The notes under the pieces: model-generated
Databases searched by the model: none
Told to the model about the DNA's origin: nothing
What the model saw: the letters and a program-made list of their open reading frames with translations, nothing else
Position numbers and translations under genes: made by a program
Shown here: positions 17,277 to 26,007 of the stretch, piece by piece
Position numbering within the stretch: position 1 is the stretch's first letter
How the letters are laid out: each line of letters starts with the position of its first letter
Assembly: GCF_031679605.1 (NCBI RefSeq)
Contig: NZ_CP117522.1
Coordinates: 1,178,001 to 1,242,000 of the forward strand
Direction of reading: 5' to 3'
From: Streptomyces luomodiensis
GTDB taxonomy: Bacteria > Actinomycetota > Actinomycetes > Streptomycetales > Streptomycetaceae
DNA length: 64,000 nt

Positions 17277-18637
17277 GGCTGACTGTGCTGGGCGGCGGCG
17301 GATTCCGTATGCCCCTGGTGTACCGGGCCCTGCTCGAGGACACCGGGGACGAGGCCGGACGCTGCACCGAGCTGGTGCTGTACGACACCGACCCCGGCCG
17401 GCTGGACGCCATCCGCGCAGTCCTGGCCGAACAGGCCGAGGGCCGCCCCACCGCGCCCGCGGTCCGGGCCACCACCGATCTGGACGAGGCGCTGCGCGGC
17501 GCCGACTTCGTCTTCTCGGCCATCCGCGTCGGCGGCCTGGAGGGCCGGGCGCGCGATGAGCGGATTCCGCTCGGCGAAGGGGTGCTGGGGCAGGAGACGG
17601 TCGGCGCGGGCGGGGTGCTCTACGGGCTGCGCACCCTGCCGGTGGCGCTGCGGATCGCCGAGCGGATCGCCACCGTGGCCCCGGACGCCTGGGTCATCAA
17701 CTTCACCAACCCGGCGGGCATGGTCACCGAGGCGATGCAGCGGGTGCTCGGCGATCGGGTGATCGGCATCTGCGACTCCCCGGTCGGTTTGTGCCGCCGC
17801 GCCGCGCGGGCGGTCGGCGCCGACCCGGACCGGGCCACCTACGACTATGTGGGCCTCAACCACCTGGGCTGGCTGCGCCGGGTGGTGGTGAACGGCCGGG
17901 ACCGGCTGCCGGAGCTGCTGGGCGACACCGCCGCGCTGGAGTCGTTCGAGGAGGGCAAGCTGTTCGGCGCCGAGTGGCTGCGGGCGCTCGGCGCGCTGCC
18001 GAACGAGTATCTGCACTACTACTACTTCAACCGGGAGGCGGTGGCCTCGATCCGTCAGGCCCCGGCCACCCGTGGGGAGTTCCTCCGCGAGCAGCAGGCC
18101 CGGTTCTACGCGACGGCCGGCTCCGGAGCCGCCGGGGCGCTTCAGGCGTGGGAGCGCACCCGGCTGGAGCGCGAGGCCACGTACATGGCCGAGAGCCGCG
18201 AGGCCACCGGCGGCTGGGAGCGCGACTCCTGCGATCTGGACGGCGGTGGCTACGACCGGATCGCGCTGGCCCTGATGCGGGCCATCGCCCGCGATGAGCG
18301 CGCCACGCTGATCCTCAACGTGCGCAACCGCACGGCCGTCCCCGGTCTGGACGAGGACGCCGTGGTGGAGGTGCCCGCCGTGGTGGACGCGGGCGGGGCG
18401 CGCCCGCTGGCGGCCGGCGCGGTGGCGCCGGACCAGCTTGGCCTGATGCTCACCCTCAAGGCCGTGGAGCGCGCGGCCATCGAGGCGGCCACGACCGCGG
18501 CGGGCACCGAAGCGGGCACCGATTCGGGCATCGCCCGCGGTGCGGCCCTGCGGGCCCTCGCTCTGCATCCGCTGGTTGATTCGGTCAAGGTCGCGGGCAG
18601 GATTCTGGATGCCTCCGGGGCGCTCGACCGCCCATAG
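17273..18637 (+). CDS. GH4-family glycosidase, 6-phospho-beta-glucosidase type
   Basis: This 454-residue enzyme belongs to glycoside hydrolase family 4, which uses NAD, a divalent metal and a redox mechanism. It starts with a Rossmann loop (LTVLGGGGFRMP). The metal/substrate region reads GICDSPVG around residue 164, and the YVGLNHLGW segment follows at about 195. PLGEGVLGQETVGAGG and INFTNPAGMVTEA are also typical. The DSPVG variant of the usual CNxPxG keeps the Cys. Family members act on phosphorylated glycosides, which fits the nearby PfkB kinase but is unusual beside an ABC rather than a PTS importer. It overlaps deoR by ATGA. Confidence 0.85.
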   Translation: MRLTVLGGGGFRMPLVYRALLEDTGDEAGRCTELVLYDTDPGRLDAIRAVLAEQAEGRPTAPAVRATTDLDEALRGADFVFSAIRVGGLEGRARDERIPLGEGVLGQETVGAGGVLYGLRTLPVALRIAERIATVAPDAWVINFTNPAGMVTEAMQRVLGDRVIGICDSPVGLCRRAARAVGADPDRATYDYVGLNHLGWLRRVVVNGRDRLPELLGDTAALESFEEGKLFGAEWLRALGALPNEYLHYYYFNREAVASIRQAPATRGEFLREQQARFYATAGSGAAGALQAWERTRLEREATYMAESREATGGWERDSCDLDGGGYDRIALALMRAIARDERATLILNVRNRTAVPGLDEDAVVEVPAVVDAGGARPLAAGAVAPDQLGLMLTLKAVERAAIEAATTAAGTEAGTDSGIARGAALRALALHPLVDSVKVAGRILDASGALDRP

Positions 18638-18801
18638 CACATGTCCGTTCGGGCATTCCCCAGTATCTGAACACGCCCGGTTGGGCTCCGTTCACGTCCT
18701 CTTTCGGTAATCGGGCGAGAAACGGGCCCACCGGGCGGAGAACCAGGCATCCGAGTTCCTCACCGTCCGTTGCCTCACCCCTGCTGAACTGCCAAGATAA
18801 C

Positions 18802-18832
18802 GATCGTGAAACGGGCGCATACGGTCACGATC
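18802..18832. promoter_or_regulatory. Inverted repeat upstream of the locus B DeoR gene
   Basis: GATCGTGA (18802-18809) and TCACGATC (18825-18832) are perfect 8-bp arms 15 bases apart, in the 279-bp gap before the second DeoR gene. The spacing suits a dimer-binding operator. The gap otherwise shows no reading frame worth calling. Confidence 0.45.
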
Positions 18833-18860
18833 TCTCCTGCGCCAAGGCTGGCGGCTCTCG

Positions 18861-18887
18861 TTGCGTGCTTGTAAAACTGCCACGCAA
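18861..18887. promoter_or_regulatory. Second inverted repeat upstream of the locus B DeoR gene
   Basis: TTGCGTG (18861-18867) and CACGCAA (18881-18887) are perfect 7-bp arms separated by 13 AT-richer bases. The site lies 30 bp before the GTG start, a position suited to repression. Together with the 18802-18832 repeat it makes a two-site operator plausible. Confidence 0.45.
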
Positions 18888-18916
18888 GCTCGAAAGACCA
18901 AGGCAGGAGGTGCGGC

Positions 18917-19678
18917 GTGGACGCGGAGGAACGCCGTCGGGAGATCCTCGACACGGCTCGCCGTGCCGGCGTCGTGGACGTCGGCAAACTCGCCGCCGAC
19001 CTCGGGGTGTCCAAGGAGACGGTGCGCCGCGATCTGCGTGTGCTGGAGCAGCACGGACTGGTGCGGCGCACCCATGGTGGCGCGTACCCCGTGGAAAGCG
19101 CCGGTTTCGAGACCACCCTCGCCTTCCGTACCACCATGCATGTGCCGGAGAAGTCGCGGATCGCGGCGGCGGCGGCCGATCTGCTGGGCGATGCCGAGAC
19201 GGTCTTCATCGACGAGGGGTTCACCCCGCAGCTGATCGCGGAGGCCCTGCCCCGGGACCGGCCGCTCACCGTGATCACCGCTTCCCTCGCGACCGCCACC
19301 GGCCTCGCTCCCCGTGACAACACCACCGTGCTGCTCCTCGGCGGCCGGGTGCGCGGGGGCACGATGGCCACCGTCGACCACTGGGCGACGCATATGCTTT
19401 CGGGCTTCGTCATCGACCTGGCCTTCATCGGCGCCAACGGCATCTCCCGCCAGTACGGCCTGACCACCCCGGATCCGGCGGTCAGTGAGATCAAGGCGCA
19501 GGTGGTGCGGGTCTCCCGGCGGAAGATCTTCTCCGGGGTGCACACCAAGTTCGGAGCCGTCAGCTTCTGCCGGTTCGCGGATGTGTCGGATTTCGAAACC
19601 ATCGTGACCGACACCGGTCTACCGCTGACCGAGGCACATCGCTATTCGCTGCTGGGCCCGCAGATCGTCAGGGTCTGA
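18917..19678 (+). CDS. DeoR-family transcriptional regulator (locus B)
   Basis: This 253-residue regulator has the HTH VDVGKLAADLGVSKETVRRD and a DeoR-type effector domain with VFIDEGFTPQLIAEAL and FIGANGISRQYGLTTPD. The GTG start at 18917 is preceded by AGGAGG. It lies 54 bp before the binding-protein gene, so it is the first gene of the polyol importer/dehydrogenase operon and probably autoregulates through the two inverted repeats in front of it. Confidence 0.9.
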   Translation: MDAEERRREILDTARRAGVVDVGKLAADLGVSKETVRRDLRVLEQHGLVRRTHGGAYPVESAGFETTLAFRTTMHVPEKSRIAAAAADLLGDAETVFIDEGFTPQLIAEALPRDRPLTVITASLATATGLAPRDNTTVLLLGGRVRGGTMATVDHWATHMLSGFVIDLAFIGANGISRQYGLTTPDPAVSEIKAQVVRVSRRKIFSGVHTKFGAVSFCRFADVSDFETIVTDTGLPLTEAHRYSLLGPQIVRV

Positions 19679-19732
19679 CGTCCCTCCTCCGCTGTTTTTA
19701 CTTTTTCCCCCGTCCCTTCGATTGGACCCGTT

Positions 19733-21082
19733 ATGCCAGTCCTGACTCTTCGTGCTGCCCGGATACCGGTGGTGGCCCTGACCGCGGGCGCGCTCCTGAC
19801 CGGTTGCGCCGGTATGGGAGGCGGCAGCTCAGGCGATAAGACCGTCAATGTCCTGATGGTGAACAACCCGCAGATGGTGGATTTGCAGAAGCTCACCAAA
19901 AAGTACTTCACCAAGGAAACGGGCATCACGGTCAGGTTCACGATGATGCCGGAGAACGAGGTCCGCGACAAGATCAGTCAGGACTTCGCCAACCAGGCCC
20001 GCCAGTACGACGTGGCCACCATCAGCAATTACGAGGTGCCCTTCTACGCGGAGAACGACTGGCTGCTGCCGCTCGACTCCTACGCGGCCAAGGACAAGGC
20101 GTTCGACCAGAAGGACATCCTCCCCTCGATGCGGGAGTCGCTGACCGCCGAGGACGGCAAGCTCTACGCCGAGCCCTTCTACGGCGAGTCGTCGTTCCTG
20201 ATGTACCGCAAGGACATCCTCGCCGAGAACCATCTGAAGATGCCCGAGCACCCCACCTGGCAGCAGGTCGCGGACATCGCGGCCAAGGTGGACGGCTCCC
20301 GCAAGGGGATGAACGGCATCTGTCTGCGCGGACTGCCCGGCTGGGGTGAGCTGATGGCCCCGCTGACCACGGTGGTCAACACCTTCGGCGGGACGTGGTT
20401 CACCAAGGACTGGAAGGCGCAGCTGGACTCGCCCGAGTTCACCAAGGCGACCAAGTTCTATGTCGACCTGGTGCGCAAGCACGGTGAGGCCGGTGCGGCC
20501 CAGTCGGGCTTCGCCGAGTGCCTGAACAACCTCACCCAGGGCAAGAGCGCCATGTGGTACGACGCCACCTCGGCCGCCGGGTCGCTGGAGGCCGCCAAGT
20601 CCCCCGTCAAGGGCAAGATCGGCTACGTCCAGGCGCCGGTGGAGAAGACCGAGAGCTCCGGCTGGCTCTACACCTGGGCCTGGGGCGTCCAGAAGGCGTC
20701 GCGCCACCCCGACAACGCCTGGAAGTTCATCTCCTGGGCCTCCAGCAAGGAGTACGAGGCCCTGGTCGGCAAGGAGTTCGGCTGGTCCAACGTGCCCGCG
20801 GGCAAGCGGTCGTCCACCTACACCAATCCGGACTACAAGGACACCGCCGGCACCTTCTCCGAGGAGACCCGTAAGGCCATCACCAGCGCCAAGCCACGTG
20901 ATCCTGGGGTGCAGCCGCGGCCGACCATCGGTATCCAGTTCGTCGACATCCCCGAATTCGCCGATCTGGGCACCAAGGTGGCCCAGGAGATCAGCGCCGC
21001 CATCGCCGGAAAGCAGTCCGTCGAGACGGCATTGAAGAATTCGCAGAAGCTGGCCGAGAAGGTCGCCGAGGAGTACCGATGA
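19733..21082 (+). CDS. Polyol-type ABC transporter substrate-binding lipoprotein
   Basis: This 449-residue solute-binding lipoprotein has the lipobox LLTGC near residue 24. The mature sequence (TVNVLMVNNPQMVDLQKL, then YDVATISNYEVPFYAENDWL and GESSFLMYRKDIL) resembles sorbitol/mannitol-binding SmoE-like proteins. The last 60 residues contain the IGIQFVDIPEFADLGTKVAQ stretch typical of that group. It is followed by two permeases and a zinc alcohol dehydrogenase, which supports a sugar alcohol as substrate. The exact polyol is inferred, not shown. Confidence 0.85.
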   Translation: MPVLTLRAARIPVVALTAGALLTGCAGMGGGSSGDKTVNVLMVNNPQMVDLQKLTKKYFTKETGITVRFTMMPENEVRDKISQDFANQARQYDVATISNYEVPFYAENDWLLPLDSYAAKDKAFDQKDILPSMRESLTAEDGKLYAEPFYGESSFLMYRKDILAENHLKMPEHPTWQQVADIAAKVDGSRKGMNGICLRGLPGWGELMAPLTTVVNTFGGTWFTKDWKAQLDSPEFTKATKFYVDLVRKHGEAGAAQSGFAECLNNLTQGKSAMWYDATSAAGSLEAAKSPVKGKIGYVQAPVEKTESSGWLYTWAWGVQKASRHPDNAWKFISWASSKEYEALVGKEFGWSNVPAGKRSSTYTNPDYKDTAGTFSEETRKAITSAKPRDPGVQPRPTIGIQFVDIPEFADLGTKVAQEISAAIAGKQSVETALKNSQKLAEKVAEEYR

Positions 21083-22047
21083 GTAACCCGACGACGGCAG
21101 TACCCGTACACGACGAGCGGCCACCGGCCGCGGCGGCCCCCGCCGCCGCCAAGCGCCCCGGGGCGCCGAGGAACCGGGCCCGGGAGTGGGCCACCCGGGC
21201 GCCGCTGCTGCCCGCGCTGATCTTCCTGATCGTGGTCACCCAGCTTCCGTTCGTGGCGACCCTGGTGATCTCGCTCTTCGACTGGAACTCCTTCCGTCCC
21301 GACCGCCGTGAGTTCGCGGGACTGGAGAACTACAAGACGGTGCTGAGCGATGAGGCACTGCGCGACTCCATCGTCACCACCGTGCTGCTGACCGCCTCCG
21401 TGGTGATCGTCAGCGTGGTGCTGGGGCTGCTGCTGGCGCTGCTGCTGGACCGCAAGTTCCGCGGCCGGGGCCTGGTCCGCACCATGCTCATCGCACCGTT
21501 CCTGCTGGTGCCGGTGGCCTCCGCGCTGCTGTGGAAGCATGCGCTGTACAACCCCGAGTACGGCCTGTTCAACGGCGTGCTCAACTGGCTGGGCGGGCCC
21601 CAGCCGGAGTGGCTCACCGATACTCCGCTGATCGCGGTGGAGGCATCGCTGATCTGGCAGTGGACACCGTTCATGATGCTCATCCTGCTGGCCGGACTCC
21701 AGAGCCGCCCGCTGGAGACGATGGAGGCGGCCCGGCTGGACGGGGCCGGCAACTGGCAGATCTTCCGCTATCTGACGCTGCCGCATCTGCGCCGCTATCT
21801 GGAGCTGGGCACGCTGCTCGGGTCCATCTACATCGTGCAGAACTTCGACGCCGTGTTCACCATGACCCGCGGTGGCCTGGACACCGCCAACCTGCCCTAC
21901 ACCATTTACGAAACCTTCTACAACGCCCACGAGTACGGGCTGGCATCGGCCGCGGGTGTCGTGGTGGTGATCGGCACGATCATCATCGCCACCTTCGCGC
22001 TGCGCGTGGTTTCGTCCCTCTTCCGTGAGGAGGTGTCCCACGCATGA
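21079..22047 (+). CDS. Polyol-type ABC transporter permease 1
   Basis: This 322-residue inner-membrane permease has a Pro/Ala-rich cytosolic leader of about 40 residues, six hydrophobic segments and the EAA loop EAARLDGAGNWQIFRYLTLP near residue 215. ATGA overlaps with the genes on both sides show tight translational coupling. No ATPase gene is present in this operon. Confidence 0.9.
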   Translation: MSNPTTAVPVHDERPPAAAAPAAAKRPGAPRNRAREWATRAPLLPALIFLIVVTQLPFVATLVISLFDWNSFRPDRREFAGLENYKTVLSDEALRDSIVTTVLLTASVVIVSVVLGLLLALLLDRKFRGRGLVRTMLIAPFLLVPVASALLWKHALYNPEYGLFNGVLNWLGGPQPEWLTDTPLIAVEASLIWQWTPFMMLILLAGLQSRPLETMEAARLDGAGNWQIFRYLTLPHLRRYLELGTLLGSIYIVQNFDAVFTMTRGGLDTANLPYTIYETFYNAHEYGLASAAGVVVVIGTIIIATFALRVVSSLFREEVSHA

Positions 22048-22922
22048 CCGCCGTGAGCACCCCGGTGACCATCACCCCCGTGACGGACGCGGCCCGCCGG
22101 GCCAAGCGGCGCGGTGCGGCACTCGGCCTGCTGGCCTGGTTCGTCGGCATCGTGTTCGTCCTGCCGGTGCTGTGGATGCTGCTGACCTCGTTCCACTCCG
22201 AGGCCGACGCCGCCACCAACCCGCCGTCGCTGACCGCTTCGCTGACCCTCGACGGGTACAAGGAGTTCTTCGGCTCGGGCGGCGGGGCCAGCCCGTGGCC
22301 CTCGCTGCTCAACTCGCTGGGCACATCCCTCTTCTCCACCTGCTTCGTGCTGCTGCTGGCGCTTCCGGCGGCGTACGCGCTGTCGATCCGGCCGGTGCGC
22401 AAGTGGACGGATGTGATGTTCTTCTTCCTGTCCACCAAGATGCTGCCGGTGGTGGCCGGACTGCTGCCGATCTTCCTGTTCGCCAAGGACATCGACTTCC
22501 TGGACAACGTCTGGCTGCTGGTCATCCTCTACACCTCGATGAACCTGCCGATCGCGGTGTGGATGATGCAGTCCTTCCTCGCCGACGTCCCGGTGTCGAT
22601 CATCGAGGCCGCCCAGATGGACGGGGCGCGGCTGCCGACCATCCTGTGGCGGGTCGTCGCCCCGATCGCGGGGCCGGGCATCGCCGCCACCTCGCTGATC
22701 TGTTTCATCTTCAGCTGGAACGAGATGCTCTTCGCCCAGGTGCTCACCGGTGTGGTCGCCCAGACCGCCCCGGCGTTCCTGACCACCTTCGTCACCAGCC
22801 AGGGCCTGTTCCTGGCCAAGGTCTGCGCCGCGTCGATCGTCATTTCCCTCCCGGTGCTCGCCGCCGGTTTCGCCGCCCAGGACAAGCTGGTTCAGGGCCT
22901 TTCGCTAGGAGCAGTCAAATGA
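22044..22922 (+). CDS. Polyol-type ABC transporter permease 2
   Basis: This 292-residue permease of the MalG type has the EAA loop EAAQMDGARLPTILWRVVAP near residue 190. The first membrane segment is GLLAWFVGIVFVLPVLWMLL. It overlaps the upstream permease and the downstream dehydrogenase by 4 bp each. With its partner it forms the membrane channel of the importer served by the SmoE-like binding protein. Confidence 0.9.
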   Translation: MTAVSTPVTITPVTDAARRAKRRGAALGLLAWFVGIVFVLPVLWMLLTSFHSEADAATNPPSLTASLTLDGYKEFFGSGGGASPWPSLLNSLGTSLFSTCFVLLLALPAAYALSIRPVRKWTDVMFFFLSTKMLPVVAGLLPIFLFAKDIDFLDNVWLLVILYTSMNLPIAVWMMQSFLADVPVSIIEAAQMDGARLPTILWRVVAPIAGPGIAATSLICFIFSWNEMLFAQVLTGVVAQTAPAFLTTFVTSQGLFLAKVCAASIVISLPVLAAGFAAQDKLVQGLSLGAVK

Positions 22923-23908
22923 GGGCCGCCGTCATCGAAGCCCCCGGCAAGGTCACCGTCACCACCGTCGCGGACCCCACCCCGGGGCCCCGTGAGGTCG
23001 TGGTGGACGTGGCGGCCTGCGGGCTGTGCGGCACCGACCTGCACATTCTTCAGGGGGAGTTCGCGCCCACGCTGCCCATCGTCCCCGGGCACGAGTTCGC
23101 CGGTGTGGTCGTGGGCATCGGCAGCGGTGTCACCGAGGTCGCGGTGGGCGACCGGGTCGCCGTGGACCCCTCCCTGCACTGTCATGAGTGCCGTTACTGC
23201 CGGATCGGCCGGGGCAACCTGTGCGACAACTGGAACGCGATCGGGGTCAGCGTCCCCGGCGGGGCCGCCGAGTTCGCGGTGGCCCCGGTGGCCAACTGCG
23301 TCAAGCTGCCCGAGCACGTGGAGGTGGCCGACGCGGCCCTGATCGAGCCGCTGTCCTGCGCGGTGCGCGGCTATGACGTGCTCAACGGCAACCTGGGCGC
23401 CGAGGTGCTCATCTACGGCTCCGGCACCATGGGGCTGATGATGCTGGAGCTGGCCAAGCGGACCGGCGCCACCAGCGTGGACGTGCTCGATGTCAACGCC
23501 GAGCGGCTGGCCACCGCCACCACCCTCGGCTGCAGCCGGGCCGCCGCCTCGGCGGACGAGCTGGACCAGCCGCGCGGCTGGGACGTGGTCATCGACGCCA
23601 CCGGCAACCAGGCCGCCATCCAGGACGGGCTGGGCCGGGTGGCCAAGGCCGGCACGTTCCTCCAGTTCGGCGTCTCCGACTACGCGACGCGGGCCGTCAT
23701 CGAGCCGTACAAGATCTACAACCAGGAGATCACCATCACCGGCTCCATGGCCGTGCTGCACAGCTACGAGCGTGCCGCCGGGCTGTTCGCGACCGGGGTG
23801 CTGGACCCGCAGATCTTCATCAGCCACCGGCTGCCGCTGGAGGAGTACCCCAAGGCGCTCGACCAGTTCCAGTCGGGCCAGGGCCGCAAGATCGTGGTCG
23901 TCCCGTAA
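22919..23908 (+). CDS. Zinc-dependent medium-chain alcohol (polyol) dehydrogenase
   Basis: This 329-residue MDR enzyme has a catalytic zinc region CGLCGTDLHILQG with GHEFAGVVVG. A structural zinc lobe has four cysteines (CHECRYCRIGRGNLC, near residues 84-98), and the NAD-binding loop is GSGTMGLMM. This pattern fits sorbitol, L-iditol or other polyol dehydrogenases. It is the last gene of the locus B operon, overlapping the permease by ATGA, so it probably oxidises the imported sugar alcohol to a ketose. A strong terminator follows 10 bp later. Confidence 0.88.
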   Translation: MRAAVIEAPGKVTVTTVADPTPGPREVVVDVAACGLCGTDLHILQGEFAPTLPIVPGHEFAGVVVGIGSGVTEVAVGDRVAVDPSLHCHECRYCRIGRGNLCDNWNAIGVSVPGGAAEFAVAPVANCVKLPEHVEVADAALIEPLSCAVRGYDVLNGNLGAEVLIYGSGTMGLMMLELAKRTGATSVDVLDVNAERLATATTLGCSRAAASADELDQPRGWDVVIDATGNQAAIQDGLGRVAKAGTFLQFGVSDYATRAVIEPYKIYNQEITITGSMAVLHSYERAAGLFATGVLDPQIFISHRLPLEEYPKALDQFQSGQGRKIVVVP

Positions 23909-23918
23909 CCGTACGTGG

Positions 23919-23958
23919 TTGACGGCCCAAGCCCGGGGCACCAGGCTTGGGCCGTCGT
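23919..23958 (+). terminator. Terminator of the polyol operon
   Basis: GACGGCCCAAGCC (23921-23933) and GGCTTGGGCCGTC (23944-23956) form a perfect 13-bp stem with a 10-base loop directly after the dehydrogenase stop. It isolates the operon from the FAD enzyme gene that follows on the same strand. Confidence 0.75.
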
Positions 23959-23984
23959 CAATCATGATCGGGAGAGGGCGGGAC

Positions 23985-25355
23985 ATGGGCAAGGGCCACG
24001 CGGTGGTGGTGGGCGGAGGACTGGCGGGCACGCTGGCGGCGGGCGCGCTTCTCGGCCACGTCGAGGGGGTCACCCTCGTGGAGCGCGACCGCTATCCCGA
24101 GCAGCCCGTCTTCCGCAAGGGCGTACCCCAGGGCCGCCATCTGCACGTCTTCCTCAGCGGCGGGCGGCGCGCCCTGGAGGAGCTGTTCCCCGGGCTGGGA
24201 AGCGAACTGGAGGCGGCCGGCGCGCACCGCCTCGAAGCGCCGCGCGATGTGATCACCAAGGCCCCCAACGGCTGGCAGCGCCGCTACCACGAGGGCAGAC
24301 ACATCACGACCAGCTGCACCCGGGCGCTGTTCGACGCCACCGTACGGGCGCGGGTGCTGACCGAGGCCGAGAGGTCCGGGACCCGGGTGGAGGTGCTCCA
24401 GGCCACCGAGGTCATCGGGCTGCTCGGCGGCGCGGACCGGGTGACCGGCGTACGGGTACGGGCACGGGACGCCGGACACGCCGAGCGGGAGCTGCCCGCC
24501 GATCTGGTCGTCGACGCCTCGGGGCGCGGCTCGCGCGCCCCCCGGTGGCTGGCGGAACTGGGCGCTCCGGTGCCGCGCGAGGAGGTCGTCGACGCCGGGA
24601 TCGGCTACTGCACCCAGATGTTCCGGCCCGCCGAGCCGCTGGACATGGTGATGGTCATCCAGCCACGCCCGGACTGTCCGCGCGGCGCGGCGTGGTCCCC
24701 CGTCGAGGACGGCAACTGGCTGCTGACGCTGTCGGGGGTGCGGGGTCAGCATCCGCCGACCGAGGGCTCGGAGGTGCCCGGCTTCGTCAAGTCCCTGGGC
24801 GAGCCGGCGCTCTACGAACACCTGCTGACCTGTGAGCCGGTCTCCCCGCCGTACGGATTCCGCGACACCTCCAACCGCCGCCGCCACTACGACGCCCCGG
24901 GCGGGGTGCCCGAGGGGTTCCTCGCGGTCTCGGACGCCGCCTGCACCTTCAACCCGGTCTACGGACAGGGCATGTCGGTGGCCGCCCTCAGCGGACTGGC
25001 CCTGCGCCGCTGCCTGGCCGAGGGAGGTCTGCGGCCCGGTTTCGCGGCCACCGCGCAGCGCGCCGTGGCCCGCGCGAGCGACACCGCCTGGCTGACCGCC
25101 GTCGGCGCGGACCGCCCGTACGCCACGGACGCGGACGCGACACCGCCGGGCGCGGCCGAGCGGCTGCGGAGCTGGTACTTCGGGCGGCTGGCGGCTCGGG
25201 CGACGATCGACCGGGTGGTGGGCGCGGCGTTCCGGGACGTCACATACCTGGCCGCGGCCCCGTCCCGCCTGATGTCCCCCGCCGTCGCCCTGCGGACGGT
25301 GCTCCTGCCAAAGGCCCGCGGCCTCACGGCCCCGCCACTGCGCGTGGAGACCTGA
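23985..25355 (+). CDS. FAD-dependent oxidoreductase/monooxygenase
   Basis: This 456-residue flavoprotein has the N-terminal dinucleotide motif VVVGGGLAGTLAAGALL, the RKGVPQGRHLHVFLSGG segment, DLVVDASGRGSRAPRWL and the FAD-ribityl region AVSDAACTFNPVYGQGMSVAA. These are features of the group-A hydroxylase and geranylgeranyl-reductase-like family often found in secondary metabolism. It stands alone between a terminator and a repeat-rich gap, so its substrate cannot be guessed. The ATG at 23985 has GGGAGAGG 8 nt upstream; an in-frame ATG at 23964 is possible. Confidence 0.8.
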   Translation: MGKGHAVVVGGGLAGTLAAGALLGHVEGVTLVERDRYPEQPVFRKGVPQGRHLHVFLSGGRRALEELFPGLGSELEAAGAHRLEAPRDVITKAPNGWQRRYHEGRHITTSCTRALFDATVRARVLTEAERSGTRVEVLQATEVIGLLGGADRVTGVRVRARDAGHAERELPADLVVDASGRGSRAPRWLAELGAPVPREEVVDAGIGYCTQMFRPAEPLDMVMVIQPRPDCPRGAAWSPVEDGNWLLTLSGVRGQHPPTEGSEVPGFVKSLGEPALYEHLLTCEPVSPPYGFRDTSNRRRHYDAPGGVPEGFLAVSDAACTFNPVYGQGMSVAALSGLALRRCLAEGGLRPGFAATAQRAVARASDTAWLTAVGADRPYATDADATPPGAAERLRSWYFGRLAARATIDRVVGAAFRDVTYLAAAPSRLMSPAVALRTVLLPKARGLTAPPLRVET

Positions 25356-26007
25356 CCCCGGCCCGCGCACCGGCGCCCGCCGGAGGCCCAGCCCCCGGAC
25401 GCCGGTGTCGCGGGCTTCATCCCCGCCCCCGCGGGGGACAGGCCCCGGCCCGGTGCCGCGGGCCTCGCCCCGGCTCCCGCGGGGGCAGGCTTCGGGTTCC
25501 CGGTATCGCGAGGCCGCGCCCCAGCGCCCCGCCAGGCACATGAGCCCAGCCCACGGCCCGGCATGGCGGCCCGGCTCGCAGGAGCCTCCGCCCCACCCCT
25601 GGCCCACCCGGGGCGGCCCCGCCCCGCGAGGGGGCGGAGCCCCCGGACCCCCGCCCCGCCCCCGTGCAGGAGATCCGGGTTTACGCACCGGGTACTGCCG
25701 GACGGAGGCCCCGGCGGACCCCCGTCCCGCCGGGACCGGTGGCCCCGGGCTCCTCGCAGGACAAGCCCCGGCCCCCGTATCGCGGGGCGGCGCCCCAGTC
25801 CGCCGGACACATAGGGCCCTGCCCGCCGCCGGACTGCCTGGACCGGGGTCCGCGCCCCGCCCCAGGCCCCACCGGCAGCGGCCTCGGCCTCCGGTCGTGG
25901 AGCCCGGCGCCCCCTGCCAGGCTCTCCGAAGCCACGTCCGGAAAGCGCCCGGAGGCGGAGGGCGGCCCGAGTGGGGCCGGGAGAGCCGCGGTCCCGAGGG
26001 GGTGCAC
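25356..26007. repeat. Noncoding 650-bp tract with degenerate GC-rich repeats
   Basis: No credible gene is seen here; open frames are Pro/Arg/Gly-rich shadows. Three degenerate units of 48-50 bp start at 25404, 25452 and 25502 with the core GGT.(T/C)CGCG(G/A)GC followed by a CCCCGCGGG-like block. A fourth, clearly similar to unit 3 (TATCGCG.GGC.GCGCCCCAG then CCGCC.G.CACAT), lies near 25776. The tract separates the FAD enzyme gene from the convergent aldolase gene and may be decayed intergenic repeats typical of Streptomyces. Confidence 0.55.
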
